Shown here one piece after another: positions 47,605 to 58,950 of a stretch of 64,000 bases of DNA. The notes under the pieces are model-generated. The model had not been told where the DNA came from, made no database searches, and was given only the letters and a program-made list of their open reading frames with translations. A program made the position numbers and the translations under genes. Position 1 is the first letter of the stretch. Every line of letters begins with the position of its first letter. The DNA comes from Hevea brasiliensis (taxonomy: Eukaryota > Streptophyta > Magnoliopsida > Malpighiales > Euphorbiaceae): positions 28,535,823-28,599,822 of the forward strand of contig NC_079510.1 in the NCBI RefSeq assembly GCF_030052815.1, written 5' to 3'.

Positions 47605-48007
47605 TATGAGAGATCGGGAGAGAGTTCTTACCCGAGCTCTCAGCTTAAACTTTTAATAAAGTATATTAAGAGATCGGGAGAGGGTTCTTACCCGAGTTCT
47701 CAGCTTAAATTTTCAACAAAATATATTGAGAGATCGGGAGAGATTTTTTACCCGAGCTCTTGGCTTAAACTTTTAATAAGATATATTAAGAGATCGGGAG
47801 AGAGTTCTTACCTGAGTCCTCAGCTTAACTTTTTAATAAAATATATTAAGAGATCGGGAGAGAGTTCTTACCCGAGTCCTCAGCTTAACTTTTTAATAAA
47901 GTATATTAAGAGATCGAGAGAGAGTTCTTACCCGAGTTCTCAACTTAAATTTGTAATGAAATACACTAAGAGATCAGGGGAGAGTTCTTACCCGACTTTT
48001 CAGCTTG
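47605..48007. repeat. 60-bp tandem repeat array in the LTR, first block
   Basis: Seven copies of a unit 'agatcgggagagagttcttacccgag...' start at 47611, 47671, 47731, 47791, 47851, 47911 and 47971, exactly 60 bp apart. A more diverged copy lies at about 47530-47600. The array is cut by the solo LTR and goes on at 51591. Confidence 0.95.
48003..48007. repeat. Target-site duplication GCTTG, left copy
   Basis: Precedes TGTAACACCCC at 48008; matched by 51586-51590. Confidence 0.95.
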
Positions 48008-51000
48008 TGTAACACCCCTATTTGCATAGCCTGGTATATGTTACTGTTCTAGTGACCGGTGTCGGTCTGGACAATTAAGAGAATTAGAACCACACTTAAG
48101 ATAACTAGATAATCCATAAACACAAATAATTAGTGATTGTCAATTAGATAAGTATAAATAAGAAAAACAGAACATAAGAAGTTAAACGGGCCGAGAGTCA
48201 CAACGATGGGTGACCTTCTCGGGAAAGACTGCGAAGTCGATTTAAATTCAAATTTCAAACCGTAAAATGTGACGCTGCGGTCCTTAGGACCATTACAAAC
48301 ATAGTGGAAAAGAGAAAATCACGAAAAAGAATTGTTAAGCCAGTCAAATAATTAGGTCAGGGAGCCGGAAGAAATATTGAATTATTTGCAAACCGGGTTA
48401 AACCGGCGAGGGGCAATTTGGTCAATTGACCCCGAGAGCTGACTCCTGACCTAACTGTCCAATAAAATCGGAGAAATAAAAATTTTTGAATCAAGGATTA
48501 GATTAAAGAACTAATGAAAAATTTAAAAAAATTGAAAAAGAAAAGAAAAAGGTTTATTGCATCATGTGGATGACATCATTGTCATGTCAAAAATCAATTT
48601 TAATTTCTTAACTTTTTTGACCAAGTCAAATACATAAAATTAAACTTAAAATACCTAAAAAATTAAAAGGAAAAGTCATTTCTTCTTCCTTAAAAAAATT
48701 CAGCCGGCTCCCATTCTTTCCTCTCTCTTTTTCTTTTCAATTTTCTCCATTAATGGTCATTTAAACTTCTTAAACCCTATTATTTCTTCATAAATTTCAT
48801 ACTCACCAAAGTAAGGTCTTGCTCTTTGGCTTTGATAGAGAGATTAGAAATAAGAAAGATCAAAAAGAAGTGAAGATTTGGAATTACAAATTCTGCTCAA
48901 CAAGTAAGTCCCTCTTTCTAACTTAATTTGAGTAAAATGCATAGAAATGAGCTTGAATAAGTAGGAAATTACATAGAAACTCAAGAAATCACTCATGTAT
49001 GAAGCTTTATGAAATTTGGTCAGCATGAAATTAATTAGGGTTTGATAGAAATTATTGGAATTAAAGAGGTACTCATGCTTGATTGAGTAAGTAAGTGAGA
49101 CTTGTACACTTAGAATTCATGAATTGAGGAAATTGAGGAATTAGGGTTCTTGACCCTTAGGGTTTTAGGAGGAAATTTAAGAAATTGGTAAATGATGTCT
49201 TTGACCTAGTTTGAAGTGAGAAATGGTCATTTGTGACCAAATAAAGTGTGTTAGAAGTGTTTGAACCAAAAGCAAATTCGGATTTAATGTGGTCATGTTG
49301 CAGGCAGTATGACCAAGGTCCCTTTGAGGGATCAAAAATGAAAATTTACAAGTCCAATTGGTATGAGACCAATTGGGAATGAAAATAGACACCAAATGAC
49401 ACAATTTTCATTTAGGAAGCATGAGCAAAAAGTGACCAAAACCTAGTGAATAAATTGACCAAATTCGGAAATTCTCAGTCTGCCCTGTACAAACTGACCA
49501 AATGAACAACGTTTATTCATTTGGCCATAACTTGTGCTAGGAAGGTCTAAATGACCTGAAATTTTATCAGTGGTTAGATGAGATATAGACCTAAAACTTT
49601 CATGAAGAACACAAACCCAAATTATGCCATTAACCAAGTCATTTTGCCACCCTAATTTGGTGGCCTAAAACTGCCAGAACCAAAATTGCCCAGAAAATCT
49701 GGGTTAAGTCCAATCTGGCATCCATGGTTCAAATGGCTATAACTTGAGCTACAAAAATCTAATTAGAGTGATTCAAAAAGGAGAATAAACTTAAGACAAT
49801 AGGGAACATTTTCTGTGAAGAAAGTTTTGCCAAATTCTAACAGTAAAGTGACCAATGGAACAGTGCAACTCAAGACACCAAAACTGAAAATTTGCAAATT
49901 TGCCTAAAAGACTTAGAATTTGAGTAAACAACCAAAACCAACAAATTTAGTGACCAAAATGTGGTATGTGGGTGAAGTTGGAATTCCCATACCTATGAAG
50001 CCTTAGAAAGTCAACAATTTGACTTGAATAGTACCATGAATAGCAACTCCAAAATGAAAATTTCCATGAATGTTAGTTTAGGCATATTTGGGCTAGAATT
50101 AAGTATTTATGAATTAATTATTGGATTTATAGTAAAATAAGATACTGAAACACTATAAATTTTGTGTTTCAGCTGAAAAAGACCCGAAAGGTATAAGGGA
50201 CTGAGTCAAGGTCTAGAGGCGACTCACGTCAGGTTTGTGCACAATAAACTTAAAATTCTTTGTTTCTATTTGATAATTCTTGAAATAAATGTTGTGAATA
50301 ATTTGGATTGTTATGGCTTTGAAAATATTATTTAAAAAATAGTGTGTTGCCTACTTTATAAATGAAAAGTTTAGAATGAAATATGATTTGTGAATTGCAT
50401 AAAATATTTGAATAACTTGTTTTAAATTATTTTTAATTCACACTTGGCATGACAATATTAATATGTTCCTCCTCCACTTGTGGGGTGAGTTTGATATTTG
50501 ATCACTTTCCTCCCTCTCTGCCTTTCCAGTCTGAGGGGCGAGTTTGGATGAGTACTCATTAGCTAGCTAGCCACCTCCCTCATTGATTTCGATTAGTGGG
50601 GTGAGTATGCCTTGTCGTGATGTACACACAGCATGTTCGGAAATTTTGTGTCATGACCTAAGTTATGTTATTGTTTGGCAACACTATGTTTATTAAATTG
50701 TTTGATCAAGTTGTGCTATATTAAGCTTTGAAAATTATGATTTGTTATAAATGTGATTTGAGAAAAAAAAATTGTGAAATGCGATTATGAGATTTTTGAA
50801 TAATGATTTGTTCATAAATGTTTTATATTATGTATTTTATGCTTTATTGTGCACCACTGAGTATTTATATACTTAGGGATAGCTTTAACTGATAGCTTTA
50901 ACTTGCTGTCGCAGATAGAGAAAAGAGCATAGTAGCAAAGCGAGCTGCTACAGTTAGAGAGGAACACAATTGAAGAATTTTTGTACGGATATTTGTCTAT

Positions 51001-51585
51001 ACCCTGGTAGTTTAGTTTAATGTAAATATGATAGTATGCATATATATCTCTGTAATTTGAGCAGTTGTACAGATAAAATTGTAATAATATTATTTTTAGG
51101 ATTTTGTATCTGTAAATTAACTTGTGATTGTAAATTAATGATTTAAAATGCAATGTACATGAGTTATGAAATGTTTTGAGATATTACTTCTTGATTTTAA
51201 ATTGGGATTTTGAATTGAAGTGTTGCTATTGCTGTTGATTTGAAGTTTGGTGGTTGCAAATGGAGTTGTGATTGAGAAATATATTAGGAGTGTTTCTATT
51301 TTCAGGTTTTGAAGAACTGTTTTCTCAAAATACAGACGGCACTCTGCCGAAATTTTTGTAAAAATTGTGGAGATTTTAAATACCCAAAAATTTGTTTTAT
51401 GTTTGGACTCTAAATGAAGGTTTTTAATATTTGGAAAAAAATTTTACCCACCAATTCCAAAATGAACGAAAATTATTTTAAAATTCTTTGTAGTATATTT
51501 AATGGGTTAACGATAGGTGGAATACGGTAATTCATTAGGTGTACTATGGGAACATGTTACATCTTACAAGGAGTAGGGTGTGACA
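48008..51585 (+). mobile_element. Solo LTR of a gypsy chromovirus-type element, 3,578 bp
   Basis: Starts TGTAACACCCC and ends GGGTGTGACA with a perfect 5-bp target duplication and no internal region. It is related to the LTRs at 25660-29066 and 31915-35837 (those lie in reverse) and to 36480-39570. It is the product of unequal recombination between two LTRs, which removed the internal region. The open frames in it are short and not credible genes. Confidence 0.95.
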
Positions 51586-51590
51586 GCTTG
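51586..51590. repeat. Target-site duplication GCTTG, right copy
   Basis: Identical to 48003-48007. Confidence 0.95.
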
Positions 51591-51690
51591 AACTTTAACA
51601 AAATATATCAAGAGATCAGGAGAGAGTCCTTTCTTGAATTCTCAATTAAAATTCTAATAAAATGTTTCAGAGCGGGAGAGAGTCCTTCCC
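51591..51690. repeat. 60-bp tandem repeat array, second block
   Basis: At least one further unit (agatcaggagagagtcc, about 51613) and a shorter one ('agcgggagagagtcc', about 51672) continue in phase once 3,583 bp of solo LTR and one TSD copy are removed. Confidence 0.88.
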
Positions 51691-52268
51691 CTTTTAATCC
51701 TAAAACTTTTATTACAAAACTCTCTATGTGTTCTAAACAACGGGTCTGCGGGAGAGTTCTTCCAAAGTATCCCGAAAGTTATGTTGAGGCCCAATGGAGG
51801 GTCCTCCTTAAGGCACTCATATTTATGAGGTAAAATTCCCCCTAAATATATCACAACTTCAGTATTCATATTAATCCTCAATATACCTATTATACAACAC
51901 CTATTCACTGAAGTATCATCTCATGTACTCATGTTCTTGAGTAACCCGTAACAATGAAATATTAAACATTCCTTTTATCCATTACAAAGGATTAACATCA
52001 TCATTCTAACCCCCCCAAATTATCAATTTCAATTTATAAAGAGCACATCATTAAATCTGCTTACTCTCGTTGAGGGACGAGGTGGGGTGCCTAACACCTT
52101 CCCTACCCATACATGGACTCCGAACCTAGAATCTCTGTTTTCGAAGTGGTTCTTAATTTATTTTTACAGACGATTTTCTTTAATTTCCCTTAAAATTAAA
52201 GTAGTGACTCCTCACTTTTTCCACTTCGGTGAGAATCATTCGGCGACCGCTAAGTCCTTGCGATAGCT

Positions 52269-52285
52269 TGGCGACTCGGTTGGGG
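52269..52285 (+). other. Probable primer-binding site of the Ogre/Tat-like element
   Basis: TGGCGACTCGGTTGGGG resembles the TGGCGACTC-x-x-x-TGGGGA sites of Tat-type elements that I recall, and is unlike the tRNA-Met sites of the other elements here. The priming tRNA is not determined. Confidence 0.65.
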
Positions 52286-53148
52286 AAAATACCAAAATAA
52301 CCCTGGTTTAGAAGTCCAAAGAACAAATTTAATTCTGTGTTCTTATGAGTCGGTAATTATGGGGGTTAACTTATAGAATCAGAGATTTTAATATTTTGAT
52401 TATTATTCTCTCTAACTATTTTGTTTGTTCTAATTGTTTCATTTAGTGCAATAATCTTCGCCTAAATTCCCTTGAGTAAGCAAGGGGTAAAAATGTCCCT
52501 TCACACACTAATCACCTACACGATGTCCTCACACACTTTAGTTCTATACCCAGGTTTTCTCACCCTATAGGGAGTAGGAGGGGGTCATGTAGCGGTGCCT
52601 GTGGATTTTTACCCCATTAGTATCCGTAAAGACCTCTGCTCAGATTGGAACTTATTTCACCTATTGTGATAACCATTGATTTTTTTTTTCCCATCATTAT
52701 CATAATGGTGAAATGGAGCTTTATTGTTTACAGTAGGGACAATTTGGGGACCTGTGGCTTTAGAAAAATTAAACCTTGAGCTAAACCGTCACATTAGTCA
52801 GAACCTATGATAAGCCATCCTTTAAGGTAGGACCATCCAATTAAATAGTACCTACCCGGTGTCACGGTTACCCTATTTTAGAAAAAAATGGACATACTTG
52901 CTTTCACCTTACTCTGATTATATCTTTAAATTTTTCTTAAATAACACGAGGGTAATTTTGAATCATACTACCAGGATCAATCTAAACACCTTCCTACTTT
53001 GATAGGTGTATAAATATGGTCACGCAAATAGTATAATTCAAAATTACCTAAATTTATGCATTCAAAATTACCTGAATTTATGCTGCTAAATTTTTCCTGT
53101 AGAAGTATTAAAAAATTAGTGTTTGCCAAGGGTAGGGAAAACTTTAAA
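52286..53148 (+). other. Leader between PBS and ORF1
   Basis: Non-coding, 863 bp. A splice-acceptor-like TTTTTCCTGTAG ends at 53102, 46 nt before the ORF1 start codon. No other structure was recognised. Confidence 0.55.
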
Positions 53149-54987
53149 ATGGCATCTTCGAGTCAGTCAGCTGAAAAGGTTTCAAAACAGAAACAGGGTA
53201 CTCAACAAAGATTCAAATCAGTCCATGGCTCGAAATCCCTACAGACTAGTGAGATAGAAGCAGAAGCCCGTTCGTTGCCTCCATTAGATCCTAGTAAAAT
53301 TGAGATCAGAACGGCCGATTTCGATGACTTATTAAATAGTTGGAAATCATTGCCCAATCATGCCCAGACACAGTTCGAGGGGAAATATGGGAAGATTGGC
53401 TCCTTGATGCGGGTCAAAGCATAGGCTCCGGCACTAAAAGCTATGTTGTCTACTTGGAATCCCAGTTATAGGGTATTTTCTTTCAATGATGTCGACACAA
53501 CACCTACCGTAGAAGAATATTAGACGCTGGTAGAAATCCCTTATGTAGCTCAGAATCGTATTTATCTCCACCTTGATCACAGACAAACATGAAAATGGTT
53601 CGCGCACATAATAGGAGTCCCAGCAAAGGAAGCTAGAGTAAAAGAAGCCGTTAAGAGAAACTCGCATGGGCGGCCTTGGATCTACATTAAGAAGCAATTG
53701 GACCAGCACATTCAGAGTGAGAAATGGTATAAGGCTTTGTCAGTTTTAGCTCTGGGGATTTATGGACTGGTTTTATTCCCCGGAGCTCTGGGAATTGTTA
53801 ACCATAATGTCACGGAATTATTTTGGGCGGTGGAGAAACAGAATGTCAATCCAATACCTACTATTCTTGCCGATACCTTCTTGACCTTGACGTATTGCCA
53901 TCATCAGGGTAAGGGAATCATTAAGTGCTGCATCCCGCTGCTGTATCTTTGGATCCTCAGTCATATCTATCCACTAGAAACTAAGGGTCTGACCTGGTAT
54001 TTTGACCAACCCATTATTGAAAAGATGGTGAAGTTAGTAATTATACGAAAGGATGAAAGACAATGGCAAGAGTAGATTTTGAATTTTAGTAGTCACAATT
54101 ATTATTGGAGGAAGTTGTGGACTACGGGCCAACCCATCTTGATCAGCACAAGAGGCCATCATTTTGTACCGTTGATAGGGCTAACTGGATGCACAAGCTA
54201 CATCCCAGCTATTATAATGAGGCAATTCGGTTCGACTCAATTTGTTCCTAATACTGAAGGATTCCGTCAAACTCATTTCTATCATGAACCATGCAGAGAA
54301 GATGAATTGAAGGCTTTGCGCAAATCCTGGGAAGAGGTGACCTTGATGGAACGGTCACCTAAAGGGCCAAGTACAACTGAGGAATATTCCTTATGGAGAA
54401 ACGGGAGAGACAAGGAATATCAAATCTCCAAAGTAGCAGGGTATGGGGAAAATATATCTCGCCAAGAAGTCTATTTGGAAAGAGGTGATATCGGATTGAG
54501 TAGCCCTCTTCGAAATTTGACTACTGAGAACCAACAATTGAAAGAGCGCATAAAAAGATTAGAAAGTTAAGAGCAAGCATTAGAAAGGGAAGCACAGAGA
54601 CTTAGAGAAGAGATGACTGTTATAGAAATGGAATATGAGAGGCAAAAAACCCAGTGGGAGAAAGAGAAGGCTTCACTCCAAAGCACAGTAAAGGAGAATG
54701 AGATGCAAAACTGCAAATTACGAGAAAAATTGGAATATCATGAGATATTGGTGGAAGAATACTAGCAAGAAAACAAGAGGAGGAAGCATGAACTTAAAGA
54801 TTAGACACAATTGCGAGGGAATGTCGACCAGTTAGAAAAGATGATAGCACAAGGGAAAGAAGAACTGCTGCTTGAATCTAAATATGCTTTGAAGACATTC
54901 AACCCTGTGAGATAAGAAACAAGGTTGTATGAGTATCTCAAAAGATGCCATTGTATTTTAATGAGCCTTCCTGAGCCTAGGCAATAG
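53149..54987 (+). pseudogene. Ogre-type extra ORF1: DUF7745/plant-mobile-domain-like with C-terminal coiled coil
   Basis: One frame runs 612 codons from ATG 53149 to TAG 54985-54987 with no frameshift but stops at 53422, 53521, 53590 and 54073 and several more after 54568. Landmarks: NSWKSLPNHAQTQFEGKYG, then STWNPSYRVFSFNDVDTTPT, VEEY, then LSVLALGIYGLVLFPGALG, ILADTFLTLTYCHHQGKG and CCIPLLYLWILSHIYPLETK. This resembles the DUF7745 (plant mobile-domain-like) proteins found upstream of gag in Ogre-type elements. The last third is charged and heptad-like (LTTENQQLKERIKRLES and on), a coiled coil. Its function is unknown in any element, as far as I know. Confidence 0.82.
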
Positions 54988-55398
54988 TGTATGTATGCTT
55001 CACAAATAATAAAACTATGTTTTGGGACCTTGAAACTTATGAATGAATAGTGTAACTCCCATGGGATTTATCCTCATTAGAGCTATACGAAAGGACATAT
55101 GCGCTATATGAACATGTATCATAACCACTCATACGCCCCGTCATTCATGGTTGGACAATCGAATGATGCTATTGTAAAGGATAATGTAATCTACCCTCGG
55201 CAGACACCATTTCTGGCAATTGCTTGCTGCAGTATCCTTTGACCAGCTAAAACTTTGGCCACAGTAAGTTTTTTCTAGAAATAAAACTAATAATGCAACT
55301 TTCTATAGGAAACCAATATTGCTCCCAAAGCAAATTTGATCCAGCAACCAGTTGTACCAAGAAAGGTTTACTTAACAAGATCCCGAGCGAAGAAGATA
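54988..55398 (+). other. Spacer between ORF1 and gag
   Basis: No ORF of its own. From about 55309 a frame in phase with gag is open (ETNIAPKANLIQQPVV, then TRSRAKKIM), so gag may begin before 55399 or be joined to upstream sequence. Confidence 0.5.
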
Positions 55399-56439
55399 AT
55401 GGAAGAGCAAGAACAAGTGTAGAACCTACAGGGGCAAGTTTCAGAATTAAGAGAATAGATCTCAGAATTAATGAAGATGATGAGAGAAATGTCCCAAAAT
55501 AAAGAAACCACCTGGCCAGCATCGGAACCAAGTTTACCAGTGATTCCCCCACTTACAACAACAGTTGATACTCGTGCCCAAAAACTTCATAATAAAGCCT
55601 CAACTTCTTTCACCTTTAAAACTCCCATCCCTAATCCAACAATTACCTTCAATCCAACATTCCCTAGCAACGAGTTTCCTGTCTCTTATCACCAGGCTGT
55701 CCCGAATTTGGAATTTCATCCTTCAGCACCAATCCCTTCAGTTTACCCTGCAACCAATTTTCCAACTGGGGGAATAGCTCATGCAGTTAGGGTTGGGGGG
55801 GGGGGGAGGGGGAAGTACAGAAAAAGAAAATGAGAAGTTATCTGCTCTGGAAGAAAGACTAAGAGCTATCGAACAGTTAAATATGTATGACTCAGTCGAT
55901 GTGTCGTCGCTAAGATTAGTACCAGATATGGTTGTGCCACTGAAATTTAAAGTACCGAAATTTAACAAATACAGCGGAAGCTCTAACTCATGCATTCACT
56001 TAGCCACTTACATAGCTAAGATGTCCACTGTCACGGAAGATGACAGACTCTTGGTACACTTCTTCCATGAAACTCTCATAGGAGCAGCCTTACGTTGGTG
56101 CATACAATTGGATAGGAGTAGATTATGCTCCTGGAACGATTTGGCTGATGCTTTCCTTAAGCAATACAAGTTCAATTGTGATGTTGCCCCCACAAGGAGA
56201 GACCTCTAAAACCTAGTGCAGGGGGAAAGGGAAAGCTTTAAGAAGTATGCCCAGAGGTGGAGAGAAAAGGGTGCTGAAGTTTATCCTTCAGTGACAGACA
56301 GTGAACTCTGCTCTCTGTTCATTGAGACTCTAAAGGCCCCATACTTCAATTTAATGATTGGGAATACTTTTAACAGTTTTTCTGATATCATCTAAACAGG
56401 AGAAAGGATTGAAGCAAATCTCCGATTAGGGAGGTTAAT
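55399..56439 (+). pseudogene. Gag of the Ogre/Tat-like element, interrupted
   Basis: Begins MEEQEQV, then a stop, then a coiled stretch (ELMKMMREMSQNKE) and a Pro-rich linker. A frameshift occurs in a run of G residues (55795-55803 and following). The Retrotrans_gag core follows in the next frame: KLSALEERLRAIEQLNMYD, LVPDMVVPLKFKVPKFNKYSG, LVHFFHETLIGAALRWC, DLADAFLKQYKFN, then after a stop SFKKYAQRWREKGAEV and GERIEANLRLGR. Two TAA stops fit CAA-to-TAA changes. At 56440 an Angela element interrupts it, so the zinc knuckle, protease and pol are not in the window. Confidence 0.85.
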
Positions 56440-58552
56440 TGCTAGTAGTATGCCCTAGAGCATATCATTTAGTATGTATCTTGTACATATTTTTATTAAT
56501 AAAAGGCATTTTCACTTTTCCATTTACATAATATATTTATGTGTAATAGAAAAGGTCCATTGATATTTTGTTAGAAATTCTATTCTTAAGTTATTAAGAA
56601 TATGAGTGACAGTATTTCTAGCACAAAGTATCATAAATTGGTTCACAATCGAGGATACTTCACACAGGACATGACTTATCCAGAAAGATTGTATTCATGT
56701 TTGCTCCCAATGTATTTATATGAGATATAAATAAGATAGAATGGTGAGTCTCATGCCATATAACAAATATGATAGGCACTTATGCGTGATAAGTAGGCCG
56801 AACCAGTGACATTTATGACAAGCACATGGAGTTTACTCTTTTCAATGTATTGTCATAAATCATATTAGTGCATATAATCTTTAGATCTGAGATAGCACAG
56901 TTATCTTGTATATAGGTGGTTTGAGTTTGATACTGCTGTCATACTTGTACTGTGTATGGGTATATGGGCATGTGTTGGCTCCTACTAGTTATATATGGAG
57001 ATAGGTGTTGATCAAGATGGAATATGTTACCCTAAGTAAATAGGGATAAAATCCTATGTTCATTTAATTGTTCTTGATGTTTCAAGTTTCTGGCCAGGAT
57101 AGATAGATTTAATCAGAAAAGAGTTTCTGATGAGAAAATCTTTTTAATCAAGAACTGGAATTAAAAGAGAACATAATATTCATAGCAAATGGGGTTTGAC
57201 GTAAACCATGACTCCAGCTCGAATTGGGATTTTGTAACAGAGAGATTCTAGTGCATGGTAACATATGATTATAGGTTCATTTAAGGTAAACCTTATTACT
57301 AATTGGGTGGCTAAGGCATGCTATGCTAGGTGTTAACCATAGTATATGAGGTGCCTAAAATGATTTAGAGAAATCATTTGTGGTAAGAAAGAGTTCTGAT
57401 GATATTAAGAGTTGATATCATATCTCATTGCTAATTAGTGATGAGCCTAGTGAGTCACACACATGCACAAGTAATCAACAAGTTAAATGTGATTTAATTA
57501 ATTAGTTAAAGAGTTTAATTGATTAATTAAATAGGTTTGGTTTGCAATTAGATTGCAAAGTCCCTAGCATGGCTTAAAACCAAATCTAGGTTATAAGATG
57601 TATAGTATAAGTTAAATTTATATTTAAAGTGTTTAAATATGAATTTAATTATGAGAAATTAATTAATAGAGATTAATTAATTAATTAATTTATATTTGAT
57701 ATAAATTGATTAGAAGAAGAGAAATAATTATTTTGAGTTGAGAACTCAAAATTAAGACACAAGGATATTTTGGTCATTTCACAGGGTGACACATGGCACC
57801 ATGAGATGGTGACACATGGCACTGCATATAAGCTTGCCATTTGTCTTTTAATCATGTAAGATGATCAAAGTCAAGATTAATTCTAAGTTTAACACTTGGC
57901 ACAATGTGATTAGGTTAATTAAACTAAGAGCCAATCAGAAGGTGACTTGTGGCAAGGATATTAAGTGATGACCTAGCTATATAAGGGAAAGGATGAAAGA
58001 ACAAAATGCAAGCTGCTATTTTCTCATTAGGTGCAGCCAGCTTGTCTTCCTCTTCCTCTCTTCTTCTTCATCTCTCACCAATTCAAAGAGAATTGCCAAC
58101 ATTCTCTTGAATTAAAATTGCTAGAAATCGTTTCTAGTGTCCAATATACATCTGTAATCTCTCTAAAGGCAAAACCTGAATTTCCAATTAATTGGAAAGG
58201 CTTGAGAAGCTGTTCAAGGGGCTTCTGTTGATGATCTTGGTGTGGACAAGCTAGATGGACAACATTTGGTGTCCTAGGTGCATCCCAAAAGTGCCAAACA
58301 CAACTACAGTGCATCAAAAGGTTAGTGCACTTATTTTTGATTTAATCTAGGGTTCTAATGAATTAATATGTTAATTTTAAAATCTTAAATGGCAAATGTA
58401 GATCCAAAAACATATTAAAAGTGTTTTAATATGCTGTTTAATATTGAAATCAAATAGATAAATAATGAATCTTGCATGATGCATGAGACCCTAGAAGAAA
58501 AATTTTGAATTCAATGATCTAAACTTATTTTTTTCATGCTTCCGCTCCTTCA
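56440..58552 (+). repeat. 5' LTR of the Angela element, 2,113 bp
   Basis: Starts TGCTAGTAGTATGCCC and ends CCGCTCCTTCA. It matches the first 356 bp of the 3' LTR with about 20 differences by eye, and the minus-strand LTR at 39962-41575. Confidence 0.93.
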
Positions 58553-58554
58553 AT

Positions 58555-58567
58555 TGGTATCTGAGCC
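58555..58567 (+). other. Primer-binding site of the Angela element
   Basis: TGGTATCTGAGCC, one base off the initiator tRNA-Met complement (A to T), 2 nt after the LTR end. Confidence 0.92.
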
Positions 58568-58810
58568 ACTATATTTGCCATTTAGATTGTTTAATATGTG
58601 ATCTAATTGTGTGATTTGATCATGAGATGATTGATTCATTGCTGGTTGCAAAGCAAAGGTGGCGGCATGATGATGAACACCATGGTGCGCATGGTTTTAG
58701 CACCACTATGGTGTGCAAGGTAGATCGATATTGAATGTGCAATTGTTGTATGATCTAAAGTCCATTTTATGTCTCATTAATTTGTTTAATTAGAATTATA
58801 ATCACACAAT

Positions 58811-58950
58811 TAAATTTGTTTGAATGTGATTCAAATCTGAATTTTTAAATTTGTTTGAATATGATTCAAATCTGAATTTTTAAATTTGTTTGAATGTGAT
58901 TCAAATATGAATTTTTAAATTTATTTGAATGAGATTCAAATCTGGATTTT
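58811..58950. repeat. 35-bp tandem repeat, four copies, in the Angela leader
   Basis: Units start at 58811, 58846, 58881 and 58916 (taaatttgtttgaatgtgat...). Each contains the inverted pair TTTGAAT...ATTCAAA. The homologous leader of the truncated element near 39700 has only about one copy. Confidence 0.93.

Larger units (their letters stand above)
42204..48007 (+). repeat. 5' LTR of the Ogre/Tat-like element, left part
   Basis: Starts TGTAGACACCATATTTTGG where LINE homology ends. It contains an antisense spliced ORF (42861-44742), several tandem repeats, a plus-strand TATA box (46612) and many copies of the octamer GAGATCGG or its complement CCGATCTC. It continues at 51591 after the solo LTR. 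Without the insertion the LTR is about 6.5 kb. The right LTR that would prove the boundaries is not in the window. Confidence 0.7.
51586..52265 (+). repeat. 5' LTR of the Ogre/Tat-like element, right part
   Basis: Contains the end of the 60-bp array and the block GGGTGCCTAACACCTTCCC (about 52084-52102), which I recall as common near the end of Tat-type LTRs. The end is placed at about 52265 (...CTTGCGATA), a few bases before the PBS. The exact terminal CA is not preserved, so the boundary may be off by a few bases. Confidence 0.65.
42204..56439 (+). mobile_element. Ogre/Tat-like Ty3/gypsy element, 5' portion
   Basis: Order: 5' LTR (42204 to about 52265, interrupted by a solo LTR), PBS (52269-52285), leader, extra ORF1 (53149-54987), gag (about 55399 to beyond 56439). 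An extra ORF upstream of gag and a very long LTR are the hallmark of Ogre elements of the Tat lineage. Gag wording (LVPD-V-P-KFKVP-F-KY, LLVHFFHETLIGAALRW) fits Tat/Ogre gag as I know it. Pol and the 3' LTR lie beyond the Angela insertion and the window. All ORFs carry stops, so this copy is dead. Confidence 0.83.

Noticed and set aside
50812..51153. 113-aa minus-strand frame in the solo LTR
   Set aside because: AT-rich, Tyr/Ile/Asn-biased, no homology pattern; lies in the LTR end region.
55264..55308. Possible 45-nt intron just before gag (GTAAGT ... CTATAG)
   Set aside because: The donor and acceptor look good and the gag frame opens right after it, but 45 nt is below the usual minimum for plant introns and the upstream frame has a stop.
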